A DNA stretch of 64,000 nucleotides, from the NCBI RefSeq assembly GCF_021532375.1, contig NZ_JAKGAP010000032.1, forward strand, positions 1-64,000, read 5' to 3'. The notes under the pieces were generated by a model, which worked only from the letters and a program-made list of their open reading frames with translations, did not search any database and was not told the DNA's origin. The stretch is from Paenibacillus alkaliterrae. Lineage in GTDB: Bacteria; Bacillota; Bacilli; Paenibacillales; Paenibacillaceae. The position numbers were made by a program, and so were the translations under genes. The stretch's first letter is position 1; every line of letters starts with the position of its first letter. Below, in pieces: positions 44,188 to 53,515 of this stretch.

Positions 44188-44292
44188 ATGGGGAGTAATC
44201 CAATCAAACCCAACGGGTCGCAACATGTCGAGCGGCCTTCGAATGACCCGAAAAAGCAAGGAAGATCGGCAGCAAAGAAAAAATCAAAATAA
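44188..44292 (+). CDS. Small basic protein, 34 residues
   Basis: ATG 44188-44190 after GGAAAGGAGTAG. The product (MGSNPIKPNGSQ... with a Lys-rich KKQGR..KKKSK tail) looks like the short basic proteins common in spore-forming Bacilli. A strong terminator starts nine bases after its stop, supporting a real gene. Function unknown. Confidence 0.6.
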   Translation: MGSNPIKPNGSQHVERPSNDPKKQGRSAAKKKSK

Positions 44293-44300
44293 AACGTTGT

Positions 44301-44356
44301 AAAAGCGGCAGCCTTGGACCTTATTTTCATGTCCCGGACTGCCGCTTTGTTTTTTA
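44301..44356 (+). terminator. Terminator after the small basic gene
   Basis: AAAGCGGCAG and CTGCCGCTTT form a perfect 10-base stem with a GTTTTTTATT tail. Confidence 0.85.
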
Positions 44357-44383
44357 TTATGATCAATATGGAATGCTATCCAT

Positions 44384-44728
44384 TCATCTGGCCCGTTCCA
44401 AAGCCGCCAAACCAAGCGCAAGCGAGCCGCATAAGCCTGCATTATCGCCAAGCCCAGGTGAAACGATGTATTCGTCTATTCCGTTAAGAAGCGCCTCCGC
44501 GCTGACATAGCCGTTAAGATTTCTCTCCACCTCGGCCCGAACCATCGGAAGCAGCTGTTTCTGATGCATGACGCCCCCGCCCAAAATAACCCGTTTCGGA
44601 GATAATTCCCGCTTCAGCGTTTCGAGAAATGGAAAGCCGGACCAGCCCGGCTTCGGGGTAGTCGTCACACAGCCATACGTTGCGCTTGCCGGATCAATGT
44701 CGATCGGACCAAATGTTCCGATTCCGAT
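44384..44728 (-). pseudogene. Decayed ROK-family fructokinase
   Basis: Directly after the stop of the LamG-GH32 gene the same frame reads IGIGTFGPIDIDPASATYG, then TTTPKPGWSGF, jumps to LETLKRELSPKRVILGGGVM and ends GLCGSLALGLAALERAR. These are the substrate loop, PKPGW motif and C-terminal part of Bacillus-type ROK fructokinases (about 290 residues). Roughly the first 60 residues and an internal block of about 150 are missing, including the ATP-binding start and zinc motif. The product would have phosphorylated fructose released by the GH32 enzymes upstream. Confidence 0.8.
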
Positions 44729-47023
44729 TTACCAGTATATCGATTTCATTTCCCATATGTCCAATGACTTAATCCGCTGGTCCTCGTCGCCATAAAGCTG
44801 CAAGCCAAGCGCATCCAATCGGCCCGGATACACTCTTGTCGTCAAGCTTTTCAGCCCATTCGCGTAGGCCTCGACCATAGAGCGGTCCAAGTAAACCCGC
44901 AGCCTTAGCGCTTCTCCTCTCAGCTCCAGCTTGCCGCTTTGCACCCCGCCGATACGTTCCTCCGGAGCAGATGTGGCCTTCAAGCGATCAACACCGAATT
45001 CGGAGGAATGAGGATCATAATAAAGGAACGTCTCCTCTTCGCTTGCAGGTGAACGTCTGACCTTAAGCCCCATACGCGAGGTGTCTGTGACTGTGCCGGT
45101 ACCGGCTTCCGCTCCCGCCGCAAACTCGACCTGAATCTCCAGCATATCGCCCTGCACGTTCGCAAGCAGCCCGTTTGCCTCCGCCAACGTCTTATCTCGA
45201 AGCGAACAGAGCAGCTCGCCGCGCAGCGACTTCAGCTCCTCGATCGGTTCAACGCCGAGGCGCCCGTCTTCCCGCAATAACAATTGCACAGGCAAGCCGG
45301 CATTGTGTGCCCAACCGGAATCATAATCCAGCTGCGGCGTCCGCTCGCCCTGCGCGATCGTGAATACGATATTGCGGCCCGTCCTTGGATCAACCATTCC
45401 GCTCGGTCCGGTAAAATGAAAATCGCCGACGTCAATGAGCTGAGGCTCATCATGATCGGGAACGAAACGAAAGGCATCACAGTCGAATGCGCCAATCCAA
45501 TAGAATACCTCGACATCGGCTCCCGGGCCGAGCGGACTGATCAAGAATACATGCTTCTCCTCACCAGCGCCGTCCTTGCCGAGAGGCAGAAGAACCGGCA
45601 GCTCCCACATGTTGCCGAGATACGGATACGCATCGGGATCAGCGACATAAAAGGGGCCCTTATATTCCCAATCGATCATGTTGCCCGACGTATAAGCAAG
45701 CGCCGTTCCGCCTTGTCCATCCGTGCCCGAACCGATCAGCAAATACCATAGTTCTCCTTCCTTCCATACGAACGGATCGCGGAAGTCGCCGAACATGCCC
45801 TGCCCCTTCTCCTGCACGATCAAAGGCTCCTGATGCTTCTTCCATCGCACCAAATCGCTGTCGCCGTCCTCCAAGAAGCTGCTGCGGGCCAGTCCCACCC
45901 TTTGATTCGGCGATGCGCTGTCATCACCTGCCGTAAAGAATAAAGCCGGGATGCCGTTTTCATCATAGGCAGCGCTGCCAGACCATGCCCCATCGGGATC
46001 GACGGCCCCCTTCTCGGGCGCAAGCGCAATCGGCAGATCGCGCCAATGCACCATATCCTCGCTTACCCAGTGGCCCCAATGAATTTGCGCCCAATAAGGA
46101 CCTTGAGGATTATGCTGATAGAACAAATGATATTTCCCGTTAAAATAGATCGGCGCATGCGGTTCGTTCATCCAATGAACGGGCGGGCTCGCATGATACT
46201 GCGGACGATGCCGGTCCTTCAGGAGCGGCGCCCGGTCCAGCCGAATATCGGCCTCAGCGATTGCGGGAATGTCCCCTTCATGCGGCAGCAGCTCCGCTTC
46301 ATAATAGGCCGCGATTTCAGCCGTAGACAATGCGCGGTCATAGATCCGCACCTCGTCCATCAGCCCGTCGAACATATTATGGCGGAACGCTTCCGCAAGC
46401 ACCGCCGCTTGATTATTTTTCCCGATCAGCAGGTCGGAAGCGCACGGCGTCATTGCCGTATTCGCCGGCGTTGCCAGTTCGGCAACCTGCTCCCCGTTCA
46501 GGAACAGCTTCATGCCCGCCTGGTCCTTATCGAACGTTGCGGCAACATGGGACCACTTCTGCTTCGCAAGCGGCCGATCATGACACCAGAGCTCATGCCA
46601 CTCACCGCCCAGTCCGAGCTGGAGCGACCATGAGCCATGCCGATAAATGCCAAAAATAAATCCTTCTCTTGCTTCCCTGTCATGCTGATTCACAATCGCG
46701 GAGAGCCTTTGCTCCGCTCCCCATTCATACGAACGAGGCGCGACCCAGGCGGAGACCGTAAAAGCCTCCCCTAGCCTTGGCGAAGCGCCGGCCTTACGGG
46801 TAATCCAAGTCGAATAACCGTCAAACAGCAGTGAACCGCCATTCATCCCGAAACGCCAACCCGGATCAATCGCCTCCGTAAATCTGGCATCAAGCAGAGC
46901 GTAAGAGATCTCGTCCGCTTGGCCGCTAACGACATCCATAGCCGTGCGGCCACTGCCTTCATCCAGCGGCCAATGAGCAACTAGACCGGTACCTGTCGGC
47001 TTATTCCGGTTATTATTATCCAT
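44729..47023 (-). CDS. LamG-GH32 protein with altered nucleophile motif
   Basis: A 764-residue cytoplasmic protein. Residues about 10-245 form a LamG/concanavalin-like domain (LVAHWPLDEGSG ... LMDEVRIYDRALSTAEI). About 265-760 is GH32. The first motif is WMNEPHAP (about 284) instead of WMNDPNG, so the usual nucleophile Asp is Glu and the Asn-Gly is changed. FRDP (about 414) is kept and the acid/base site reads MWELP (about 473) instead of WECPD. The surrounding GKYHLFYQHNP and DRSMVEAYANG segments are well preserved. It may be an enzyme with different specificity, such as a transferase, or a binding protein. Start ATG 47021-47023 behind GGAGGA; it follows the normal GH32 by 29 bases. Confidence 0.88.
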   Translation of the reverse strand: MDNNNRNKPTGTGLVAHWPLDEGSGRTAMDVVSGQADEISYALLDARFTEAIDPGWRFGMNGGSLLFDGYSTWITRKAGASPRLGEAFTVSAWVAPRSYEWGAEQRLSAIVNQHDREAREGFIFGIYRHGSWSLQLGLGGEWHELWCHDRPLAKQKWSHVAATFDKDQAGMKLFLNGEQVAELATPANTAMTPCASDLLIGKNNQAAVLAEAFRHNMFDGLMDEVRIYDRALSTAEIAAYYEAELLPHEGDIPAIAEADIRLDRAPLLKDRHRPQYHASPPVHWMNEPHAPIYFNGKYHLFYQHNPQGPYWAQIHWGHWVSEDMVHWRDLPIALAPEKGAVDPDGAWSGSAAYDENGIPALFFTAGDDSASPNQRVGLARSSFLEDGDSDLVRWKKHQEPLIVQEKGQGMFGDFRDPFVWKEGELWYLLIGSGTDGQGGTALAYTSGNMIDWEYKGPFYVADPDAYPYLGNMWELPVLLPLGKDGAGEEKHVFLISPLGPGADVEVFYWIGAFDCDAFRFVPDHDEPQLIDVGDFHFTGPSGMVDPRTGRNIVFTIAQGERTPQLDYDSGWAHNAGLPVQLLLREDGRLGVEPIEELKSLRGELLCSLRDKTLAEANGLLANVQGDMLEIQVEFAAGAEAGTGTVTDTSRMGLKVRRSPASEEETFLYYDPHSSEFGVDRLKATSAPEERIGGVQSGKLELRGEALRLRVYLDRSMVEAYANGLKSLTTRVYPGRLDALGLQLYGDEDQRIKSLDIWEMKSIYW

Positions 47024-47052
47024 GAACACCATTCCTCCCGCTCGGGCAATCG

Positions 47053-48543
47053 TTATTTTCCTACCGTCTCAGTCACCCTTGCCGCGTAAATCGATTTCAA
47101 CGGATACAGCTTCAGCGATCGAAGCCATACTTCTCCGCCCTTTGCAAAAAGCTCGATCCCGTCGCTGCCCGCATGCGGGAACAGCTGATCGGTCATGACA
47201 AGGCCGCCTTCATCAGCGAAAATTTCAACGGAAGAACGATCCACCCATATGTGCAGCTTAACCGTGCCGTTTACGGGCCCCAGCGGCTCGCCGTGTCTGC
47301 AGCCGAACTGTGGATGAAAGTCTAATATCCCCGATTTCGTTCGATCGATAAACAATTGGCCGGCCGCGGCGTCATAGCCTACTATCGTCTCGCAGCTTTC
47401 GCCGACTCTTAACCTAAAGCCGAATTCGACAGCCGTATCCAGCTCAAATTCAGCCTCTATCTCGAATAGCTCGCCTTTATATCCGTCGAGCAGATTGTCG
47501 TCCGCCGATATCCGTTCATCCTGCCATTCGACAACCTCTTGCCGCAGCTTACGCAGCTCCTCAGGCGCTTCCTGTATAAGCTTCACTTGACCCTCGAAAT
47601 CGCGGAGCTTAAGCCTCCGAGGAATTGTCATCGCGCCGCGCCACTCATCCGTCGGAATCAAATTCGCGTATTTCCAATTATTCATCCAGCCGATAAGCAG
47701 CCGGTCGCCTGCATCCGACCATGTCACCCCGGCGTAGTTATCGCGGCCGTGATCCATCCACAGCACCGTCTCCGGCGAATTGTCGTTCATGAACGTCATC
47801 CCGTCAAACTCACCGATAAAATATTGCGTTCTCGACCCTTCAGGGCAATTCGCCTCATCACCGATGCTCACGAGCATTACCCACTTCGCAAGACCGTCCT
47901 TGCCCTCAATCGGCAAAGCGAACAAATCCGGGCATTCCCATACGCCGTCATGCGAACCTTCTTGCGCCCCGAATTCACTGGCAAACGTCCATTCTTTCAA
48001 ATCCGCTGAATGGTACAGGCAAAGCCGGTCTCCCGCCGCCAGCACCATAATCCAGCGCTTCGTGCCTTCATGCCAAAACACCTTCGGATCGCGGAAATCC
48101 GCGAACCGCTCGTCTGCAAGCACAGGATTATCCGCATAGGGATGCCAAGTGCGTCCATTATCCTTGCTATAAGCAATGCTCTGCCGCTGCTTGGACAGGT
48201 CTGTGCCCGGAATCATCTCCGTTTGCGTGTAAATCGCGACCAGTCCTGCTTTTCCATCGAAAAAGCCGCTCGTATCTTCAGCATCCACGACCGCGCTTCC
48301 CGAAAAAACCGTACCGTTATGATCCGGGTATAAAGCAATCGGAAGATGCTCCCAATGCACAAGATCCTTGCTAACCGCATGGCCCCAATGCATCGGACCC
48401 CACACGGTGCTATCCGGATGATGCTGGTAAAACAAATGATACTCTCCCTCGTAAAACACCATCCCGTTCGGATCGTTCAGCCAATTGGCTTCGGGTGTAA
48501 AATGAAACTGCGGACGCAGCGGGTGACCGTAAATAGGTTTCAT
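47053..48543 (-). CDS. GH32 levanase/sucrose hydrolase, cytoplasmic
   Basis: A 496-residue enzyme with complete motifs WLNDPNG, FRDPK and VWECPD and the usual WVDRSSVEIFA in the beta-sandwich. There is no signal peptide. It is closest in style to exo-acting levanase/inulinase types (GHDGRDNYAG-like region reads DHGRDNYAG). Start ATG 48541-48543 behind AGGAGGAGAG. It sits between the binding-protein gene and the LamG-GH32 gene in the lpl-type operon. Confidence 0.93.
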   Translation of the reverse strand: MKPIYGHPLRPQFHFTPEANWLNDPNGMVFYEGEYHLFYQHHPDSTVWGPMHWGHAVSKDLVHWEHLPIALYPDHNGTVFSGSAVVDAEDTSGFFDGKAGLVAIYTQTEMIPGTDLSKQRQSIAYSKDNGRTWHPYADNPVLADERFADFRDPKVFWHEGTKRWIMVLAAGDRLCLYHSADLKEWTFASEFGAQEGSHDGVWECPDLFALPIEGKDGLAKWVMLVSIGDEANCPEGSRTQYFIGEFDGMTFMNDNSPETVLWMDHGRDNYAGVTWSDAGDRLLIGWMNNWKYANLIPTDEWRGAMTIPRRLKLRDFEGQVKLIQEAPEELRKLRQEVVEWQDERISADDNLLDGYKGELFEIEAEFELDTAVEFGFRLRVGESCETIVGYDAAAGQLFIDRTKSGILDFHPQFGCRHGEPLGPVNGTVKLHIWVDRSSVEIFADEGGLVMTDQLFPHAGSDGIELFAKGGEVWLRSLKLYPLKSIYAARVTETVGK

Positions 48544-48583
48544 ATGATTCTCTCTCCTCCTATCGGCATTGCTCTCTCTTTTT

Positions 48584-50218
48584 TTATTTTTGCGCTTCCT
48601 TATAACGGTCAAGCGCGGTTTGGTATAGTTCCATCAGCTCGCTGAGGCCCATATCTTCTACTGTCTTCACATAGCTGTCCCACGCTTTGTCATCCATGCC
48701 GTCAACGATGAATTTCGCTCTTTGCGTATTGACGAATTTGATAAGCTCCGGCTCAATTTGGTTGATCGTATCCAGCTCCTCCGGCAGGAAGAAGATCGTC
48801 GGATAGTTTTCTTTCTCCATGAACGGCTCGTAATATTGCTCCAAATCCTTCTTCCGCTGCTGCGCGCGCGGCTCCATGTCTACAATGGTTTTGAAATGCT
48901 CGCTCGTAATGACGCCCGCACCGTTCGGTGCGACCTTCTGACGGAATTCCCCCATCGATACGCCTTCCTCAAGAGGAAGGTTCACAAGCTTGCCGTTCGC
49001 ATCCTTCTCATAAATAACGCCAATCGGGCCCCAGTGAATTTGCGCAGCCATGTACGGCTCATACTGCTGATCGATCCAGCGCATCGTGACTTCCGGATTT
49101 TCGTTTTCCTTCGTTATGACGAATGCGTTTCTGCCCGGGCCGCCGCCGTTGCCTCTGCCAATCGTTTTCTTGCCTGTCGGTCCTGTGAGCGGAGGAACGA
49201 GCGCATAGTTTTTCGCTTGCTCCGTACCCACGACCTCTTCGATTTCCCACCATACGTAGGAGCCGAGCGTCGGTTCAGCCGTTTTTCCTTTGGCCAAGTA
49301 TTGCGGCGCATCCTGCGTAAAGGATTCGGGATCAATTAAGCCTTGTTTGTACCATTTCTCGTTAAAATATTTCAATGCCTCTTTATATTCCGGTTGCGTA
49401 GCCGTGAAGATTACTTTGCCGTCTCTTACGATGCGGTGCTCCAGGTTATCCGGTAAGCCGAAGGCGCCGAACAGGCCTGCAATATCCATACACCACTGCA
49501 TATGCATGAAGCTAAGCGGAATTTCGTCGGCTTTGCCGTTGCCGTTCGGATCCTGCGTTTTGAAAGCGACAAGCGCCTCCGTATACTCGTCAAGCGTTTC
49601 CGGGAACTTCAAGCCCAGCTTGTCGAGCCACTGCGTATTAATAACATGGAAGAACGGATTTGTGCCAAGCTCGTTCTCCTCCCAAGTCGGCAGGCCGTAG
49701 ATATGACCGTTAGGCGCCGTGATTGCCGCTTTGATATCCGGCCTTTCTTCCAGCAGCTTCTTCAAATTCGGAGCATATTGCTCGATCAAATCCTCCAGAG
49801 GAATGATCGTTCCGTCTTCTCCGTAAGTAATCAATTCATAATCGGAAAATTGCGAAGCGTAAAACGCATCCGGGAGGTCGCCGCTGGCCAGCAGCAGGTT
49901 TTTCTTTTCCACATAATCGGTATCCGGGATATTATTCCATTCAATATGAACATTCGTATCGTTCTCGAGCCGTTTGAAAATTTCCATTTCATTATACTCC
50001 GGCGCAAGCGCCGCTTTCGGCGAAACGATTGAAAGTGTGATTTTCTCATTGACGATCGGAAGCCCATCCTTATTAAAGCTAGTCTCTTCCGTCGTCTGGC
50101 TGCCGTTTGTCTTGCCCCCGTTATTTGCAGCTTGATTACTTTTGTTGTCCGCACAGGCGGATAGCAGCAGGCTTGCCGTCAATAAAACGCTTACCCCGAT
50201 TGACGCTGTCTTCTTCAT
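48584..50218 (-). CDS. Sugar-binding lipoprotein, LplA-type
   Basis: A 544-residue solute-binding protein of the large LplA type. Lipobox LLSAC (Cys about 21), then a Asn/Lys-rich spacer. Motifs: HIEWNNIPDTDYVEKKNLLLASGDLPD, and a GRGNGGGPGRNAFVITKENENP stretch (partly shown). It should catch fructo-oligosaccharides for the LplB/LplC permeases upstream. ATG after GGGAGGATC. Confidence 0.92.
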   Translation of the reverse strand: MKKTASIGVSVLLTASLLLSACADNKSNQAANNGGKTNGSQTTEETSFNKDGLPIVNEKITLSIVSPKAALAPEYNEMEIFKRLENDTNVHIEWNNIPDTDYVEKKNLLLASGDLPDAFYASQFSDYELITYGEDGTIIPLEDLIEQYAPNLKKLLEERPDIKAAITAPNGHIYGLPTWEENELGTNPFFHVINTQWLDKLGLKFPETLDEYTEALVAFKTQDPNGNGKADEIPLSFMHMQWCMDIAGLFGAFGLPDNLEHRIVRDGKVIFTATQPEYKEALKYFNEKWYKQGLIDPESFTQDAPQYLAKGKTAEPTLGSYVWWEIEEVVGTEQAKNYALVPPLTGPTGKKTIGRGNGGGPGRNAFVITKENENPEVTMRWIDQQYEPYMAAQIHWGPIGVIYEKDANGKLVNLPLEEGVSMGEFRQKVAPNGAGVITSEHFKTIVDMEPRAQQRKKDLEQYYEPFMEKENYPTIFFLPEELDTINQIEPELIKFVNTQRAKFIVDGMDDKAWDSYVKTVEDMGLSELMELYQTALDRYKEAQK

Positions 50219-50330
50219 TTTAGTGATCCTCCCTTAATATAGGCAATCTATTTATCTATCATCAACCGGGTCCGGTCCGCGGTATTACGAAGCCCGGCGA
50301 TAATCAAATCGGATACGGCTGTCGCCGTCA

Positions 50331-51227
50331 CTAGCCTTTGATGGAGCCGATCATAACCCCTTTGACAAAATAACGCTGCAGGAACGGATAGAGGATAAGC
50401 AGCGGCAGGCTTGCGATAATAATAACGCCGTATTTGATCAACTCCGTTACCCGGAGCTTAGCGGCGTAGGACTCCACGTCAATCATCATGCTGGAGTTGA
50501 CCTGGTTCTGAACGAGAATGTTCCGCAGCACCAGCTGAAGCGGATATTTCGTTTCCTCATTAAGATAAATCATGGCATCGAAGAAGCCGTTCCAAAAACC
50601 GACAACATGGTAAAGCACCATCACCGCAATGATCGGCTTCGAGAGCGGAAGCACCATGCCTAGAAAAAATCTCGTGTTCGAGCAGCCGTCTATAAAAGCA
50701 GCCTCCCGCATTTCATCGGGAATCGAGCTCTGGAAGAAGGTACGCACAATAATAATATTGAACACGCCTGCGGCGCCTGGGACGACGAGCGCCCATATCG
50801 TATTAATCATGTTCAAATCCTTGATGAGCAGGTAGGTCGGAATAAGCCCCCCGCCGAAAAACATGGTGAACATGAAGAACCACATAAATAAGCTGCGGCC
50901 GACCAAATCCTTGCGGGATAACGGATAGGCGGCCATTAACGTAATCACCACGCTGATTGCCGTCCCAACGACAGCATAGAGCAGCGAATTTCCGTATCCG
51001 ATCCAGATGGCTGAATCGGCGAAGATACGTTCATACCCGTCAAGGGTCAGCCCTTTTGGCAGCAGCCAAATTTCGCCGGAGTAAATCCGGTTGGGATCGC
51101 TAAAGGAAGCGATCAGTACAAAATAAAGCGGATACAAAATAAGCAGCATTCCAATCGTCAGCAGCGTGTAATTCATGGTATCAAACAGCAGATCGCCCTT
51201 TGTTTTGCGTTTCAGCAGCATGTTCAT
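50331..51227 (-). CDS. ABC permease, LplC/YtcP-type
   Basis: A 298-residue permease. EAA loop REAAFIDGCSNTRFFLGMVLP. N-terminal FDTMNYTLLTIGMLLILYPL is typical of LplC. Start ATG 51225-51227 behind AAGGAGGGAAC; a longer start at 51248 would overlap the previous gene. The 112 bases to the binding-protein gene hold a weak CCGGG/CCCGG hairpin only. Confidence 0.92.
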   Translation of the reverse strand: MNMLLKRKTKGDLLFDTMNYTLLTIGMLLILYPLYFVLIASFSDPNRIYSGEIWLLPKGLTLDGYERIFADSAIWIGYGNSLLYAVVGTAISVVITLMAAYPLSRKDLVGRSLFMWFFMFTMFFGGGLIPTYLLIKDLNMINTIWALVVPGAAGVFNIIIVRTFFQSSIPDEMREAAFIDGCSNTRFFLGMVLPLSKPIIAVMVLYHVVGFWNGFFDAMIYLNEETKYPLQLVLRNILVQNQVNSSMMIDVESYAAKLRVTELIKYGVIIIASLPLLILYPFLQRYFVKGVMIGSIKG

Positions 51228-51241
51228 TGTCTGTTCCCTCC

Positions 51242-52207
51242 TTACCACAAGCTCGTTTCCGTCAGCTTCTTGGCTGCACGGTTCACGGTAACTAGCAGCA
51301 CTACATTAATAATGGCATTGAACAAACCGATCGCGGCCGAGAAGCTGTACTGCGCCTTCTGAATCCCCAGCTCATAGACATAAGTCGGAATGATATTGGA
51401 TGCGGCGTAGTTCAAATCCGTTTGCATCAGATAAGCCTTCTCGAAGCCGACGCTCATCACATTGCCGAGTGCCAGCACCATCAGAATAATAATCGTCGGC
51501 ATAATGCCCGGAACGTCCACATGTCTGACGCGCTTCCATTTGCTGGCGCCGTCCATAACGGCCGCTTCGTGAAGCTCGGGATTGACGCCGGCTAATGCCG
51601 CCAAATAGATGATGGTCGCAAAGCCCGTTTCCTGCCAAATCCCCGAAAGGACATACAGGGGGCGAAACCATCCTTCGTCAGCCATGAACATAACCGGTTC
51701 GCCGCCGAAAAACGTAATGACGTGATTCACAATTCCGCTGTTTGGAGATAAGAAGACGCCAAGCATCCCAACTAGAACGACGGTCGAAATAAAATGCGGC
51801 GCGTAAATGACCGTTTGCACGAATTTCTTATATCGCTTCGCCATCATTTGATTAAGCATGAGAGCAACTAGAATCGGGATCGGAAAGCCCAGCGCCAAGG
51901 AATACAAGCTTAGCAAAATCGTATTTTCCATGATCGGCCAAAAATTGTACGCCTCGAAAAACCGGATAAAATGCTCGAAGCCTACCCACTCGCTTCCCCA
52001 AATCCCTTTGCTTGCCCGGAAATCCTTAAAGGCAATCTGTACGCCATACATCGGGTAATACTTAAAAACCAGATAAATTAGCACCGCGGGCAGCAAGAAC
52101 AGGTACAGCTCGTAGTTTTGTTTGACTTGCACCCAAGTCCTATTGCTTTGCGTAATCTTCGTACTATCCTTCTCTTGTTGAAGAAGCCCAGGCTTTGCTG
52201 TCTTCAT
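51242..52207 (-). CDS. ABC permease, LplB/YteP-type
   Basis: A 321-residue permease, first gene of the second fructan operon. EAA loop HEAAVMDGASKWKRVRHVDVP. First helix LYLFLLPAVLIYLVFKYYPMYGVQIAFKDF is the LplB signature (partial). Start ATG 52205-52207. It stands immediately behind the promoter with LacI and CcpA boxes. Confidence 0.93.
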   Translation of the reverse strand: MKTAKPGLLQQEKDSTKITQSNRTWVQVKQNYELYLFLLPAVLIYLVFKYYPMYGVQIAFKDFRASKGIWGSEWVGFEHFIRFFEAYNFWPIMENTILLSLYSLALGFPIPILVALMLNQMMAKRYKKFVQTVIYAPHFISTVVLVGMLGVFLSPNSGIVNHVITFFGGEPVMFMADEGWFRPLYVLSGIWQETGFATIIYLAALAGVNPELHEAAVMDGASKWKRVRHVDVPGIMPTIIILMVLALGNVMSVGFEKAYLMQTDLNYAASNIIPTYVYELGIQKAQYSFSAAIGLFNAIINVVLLVTVNRAAKKLTETSLW

Positions 52208-52234
52208 CTTCCATCCCGCCTTCCGCTCTTGCGC

Positions 52235-52430
52235 AATCGTTTACGTAAACCTTATGAAAACCATGGAGAATAAATTTTGCAAACGATTAGTTTTCTTTAA
52301 ATCCTCAGAAAAACGTTTACGTAATCGTTTGCCTTTATTATAAGCGCTTTCATTAATGATCGTCAAGGTTATTTTTTTGTCCTTTGTTCACCGGTTGTTC
52401 CGGCTCAATTGTTTATTTAAACGTTTACGT
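52235..52430 (-). promoter_or_regulatory. Promoter of the second fructan operon with cre box and LacI operators
   Basis: TTGACG (52361-52366) and TATAAT (52337-52342) are 18 bases apart. TGAAAGCGCTTATA (52340-52353), a cre-like box, lies over the -10 region. LacI-type sites CGTTTACGTAAAC (52238-52250), AAACGTTTACGT within 52311-52330, and AAACGTTTACGT (52419-52430) surround it. The repressor gene upstream carries the same motif in its own promoter. Confidence 0.8.
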
Positions 52431-52437
52431 AGCAAGC

Positions 52438-52472
52438 AAAAAAAAAGAATAGTCAGCTCGAATGCCTGACTA
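52438..52472 (-). terminator. Terminator overlapping the end of the LacI gene
   Basis: ATAGTCAG and CTGACTAT form an 8-base stem; the second arm contains the TGA stop of the LacI gene and is followed by a long T-run. Confidence 0.8.
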
Positions 52473-53457
52473 TCAGATTTGCCGTTAACCGATGCTCCTG
52501 CATTGGAGCCTCCGGATCATCGATCCGCTCCAGCATAACCTCCGCCGCTTTCACGCCGAGCTCAAAGGCCGGCTGCTCGATGACCGTCAGCGGCGGAGAC
52601 GTGATGCGTGTCCACTGAAACTCATCATACGCAATGACCGCGATTTGCTCGGGAACGCTGATCTTCTTCTCTTGCAGATAAAACATGACGCCCATGGCCA
52701 TCACATTATCCGTAACGAAAATAGCAGTAGGCTGCTGCTTAAGCAGGGACTCCGTTATTTTGTAGCCGCTGTTCAGCGAGACCTCCCCGATGCTGATAAG
52801 CTCTGAATCAGCCGCTAAACCGGCTTCCGATAAGGCTTCGAGATAGCCTGCATGCCTCTCTTCCGTCGTAGTTAACGTATGCGGCCCGGAAATATAGGCT
52901 ATTCGCTTATGGCCGTTGCCGATCAGCATTTGCACGGCTTCCTTCGAAACGGTTTTGTTGTCGACGACGACGAAGTCCCTGTAGCTGTTGTTAGGCACCC
53001 GATCCAGATAAACAACGGGATAATCACCGAACAAACGCTCATAATCAAGTTCTCTGCTCGCCGGTGCCATAATGAGCCCGTCAATCATTTGGGAGCCGAG
53101 CATCCGGATTTCATTTGATTCGAATTGTTCCTCCTCATGCGAATCACTTAACACGAGATGGTATTGATGCTGCTTCAGAACGCTCTGTATACCCGCCGCA
53201 ACCGACATAAAAAAGTAATTCGACGTTTCCGAGGCCAGGATCGGAGCCAAAAACGCAATGACATGCGACTTGCGGCTTCTTAGCGAACGCGCGACGGAAT
53301 TGATCCGGTAATTCAAATCATCCATCGCCTGGTGTACCTTCCGCTTCGTTTCCTCAGACACGAAGCGGGTGCCGTTGATTACATGCGATACGGTAGCCGT
53401 AGATACATTGGCATGCTTCGCTACGTCTTTGATGCTTATATTTTTGCTATCGTTCAT
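52453..53457 (-). CDS. LacI-family repressor of the second fructan operon
   Basis: A 334-residue LacI protein. HTH SIKDVAKHANVSTATVSHVING; hinge NSVARSLRS; sensor domain with MIDGLIMAPAS, VVYLDRVPNNSYRDFVVVDN and VIAYDEFQWTRITSPPLTVIEQP. Divides the importer/GH32 operon from the VanW-like gene. GTAAACGTTTAC sites occur before it and before lplB, so it probably represses both until fructan-derived sugar is present. Confidence 0.92.
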   Translation of the reverse strand: MNDSKNISIKDVAKHANVSTATVSHVINGTRFVSEETKRKVHQAMDDLNYRINSVARSLRSRKSHVIAFLAPILASETSNYFFMSVAAGIQSVLKQHQYHLVLSDSHEEEQFESNEIRMLGSQMIDGLIMAPASRELDYERLFGDYPVVYLDRVPNNSYRDFVVVDNKTVSKEAVQMLIGNGHKRIAYISGPHTLTTTEERHAGYLEALSEAGLAADSELISIGEVSLNSGYKITESLLKQQPTAIFVTDNVMAMGVMFYLQEKKISVPEQIAVIAYDEFQWTRITSPPLTVIEQPAFELGVKAAEVMLERIDDPEAPMQEHRLTANLIVRHSS

Positions 53458-53515
53458 ATTCTCACACCTATGCTTGTCATTCTAATTTTGTAAATCGTCC
53501 TGCGCAAGCCTCCAC

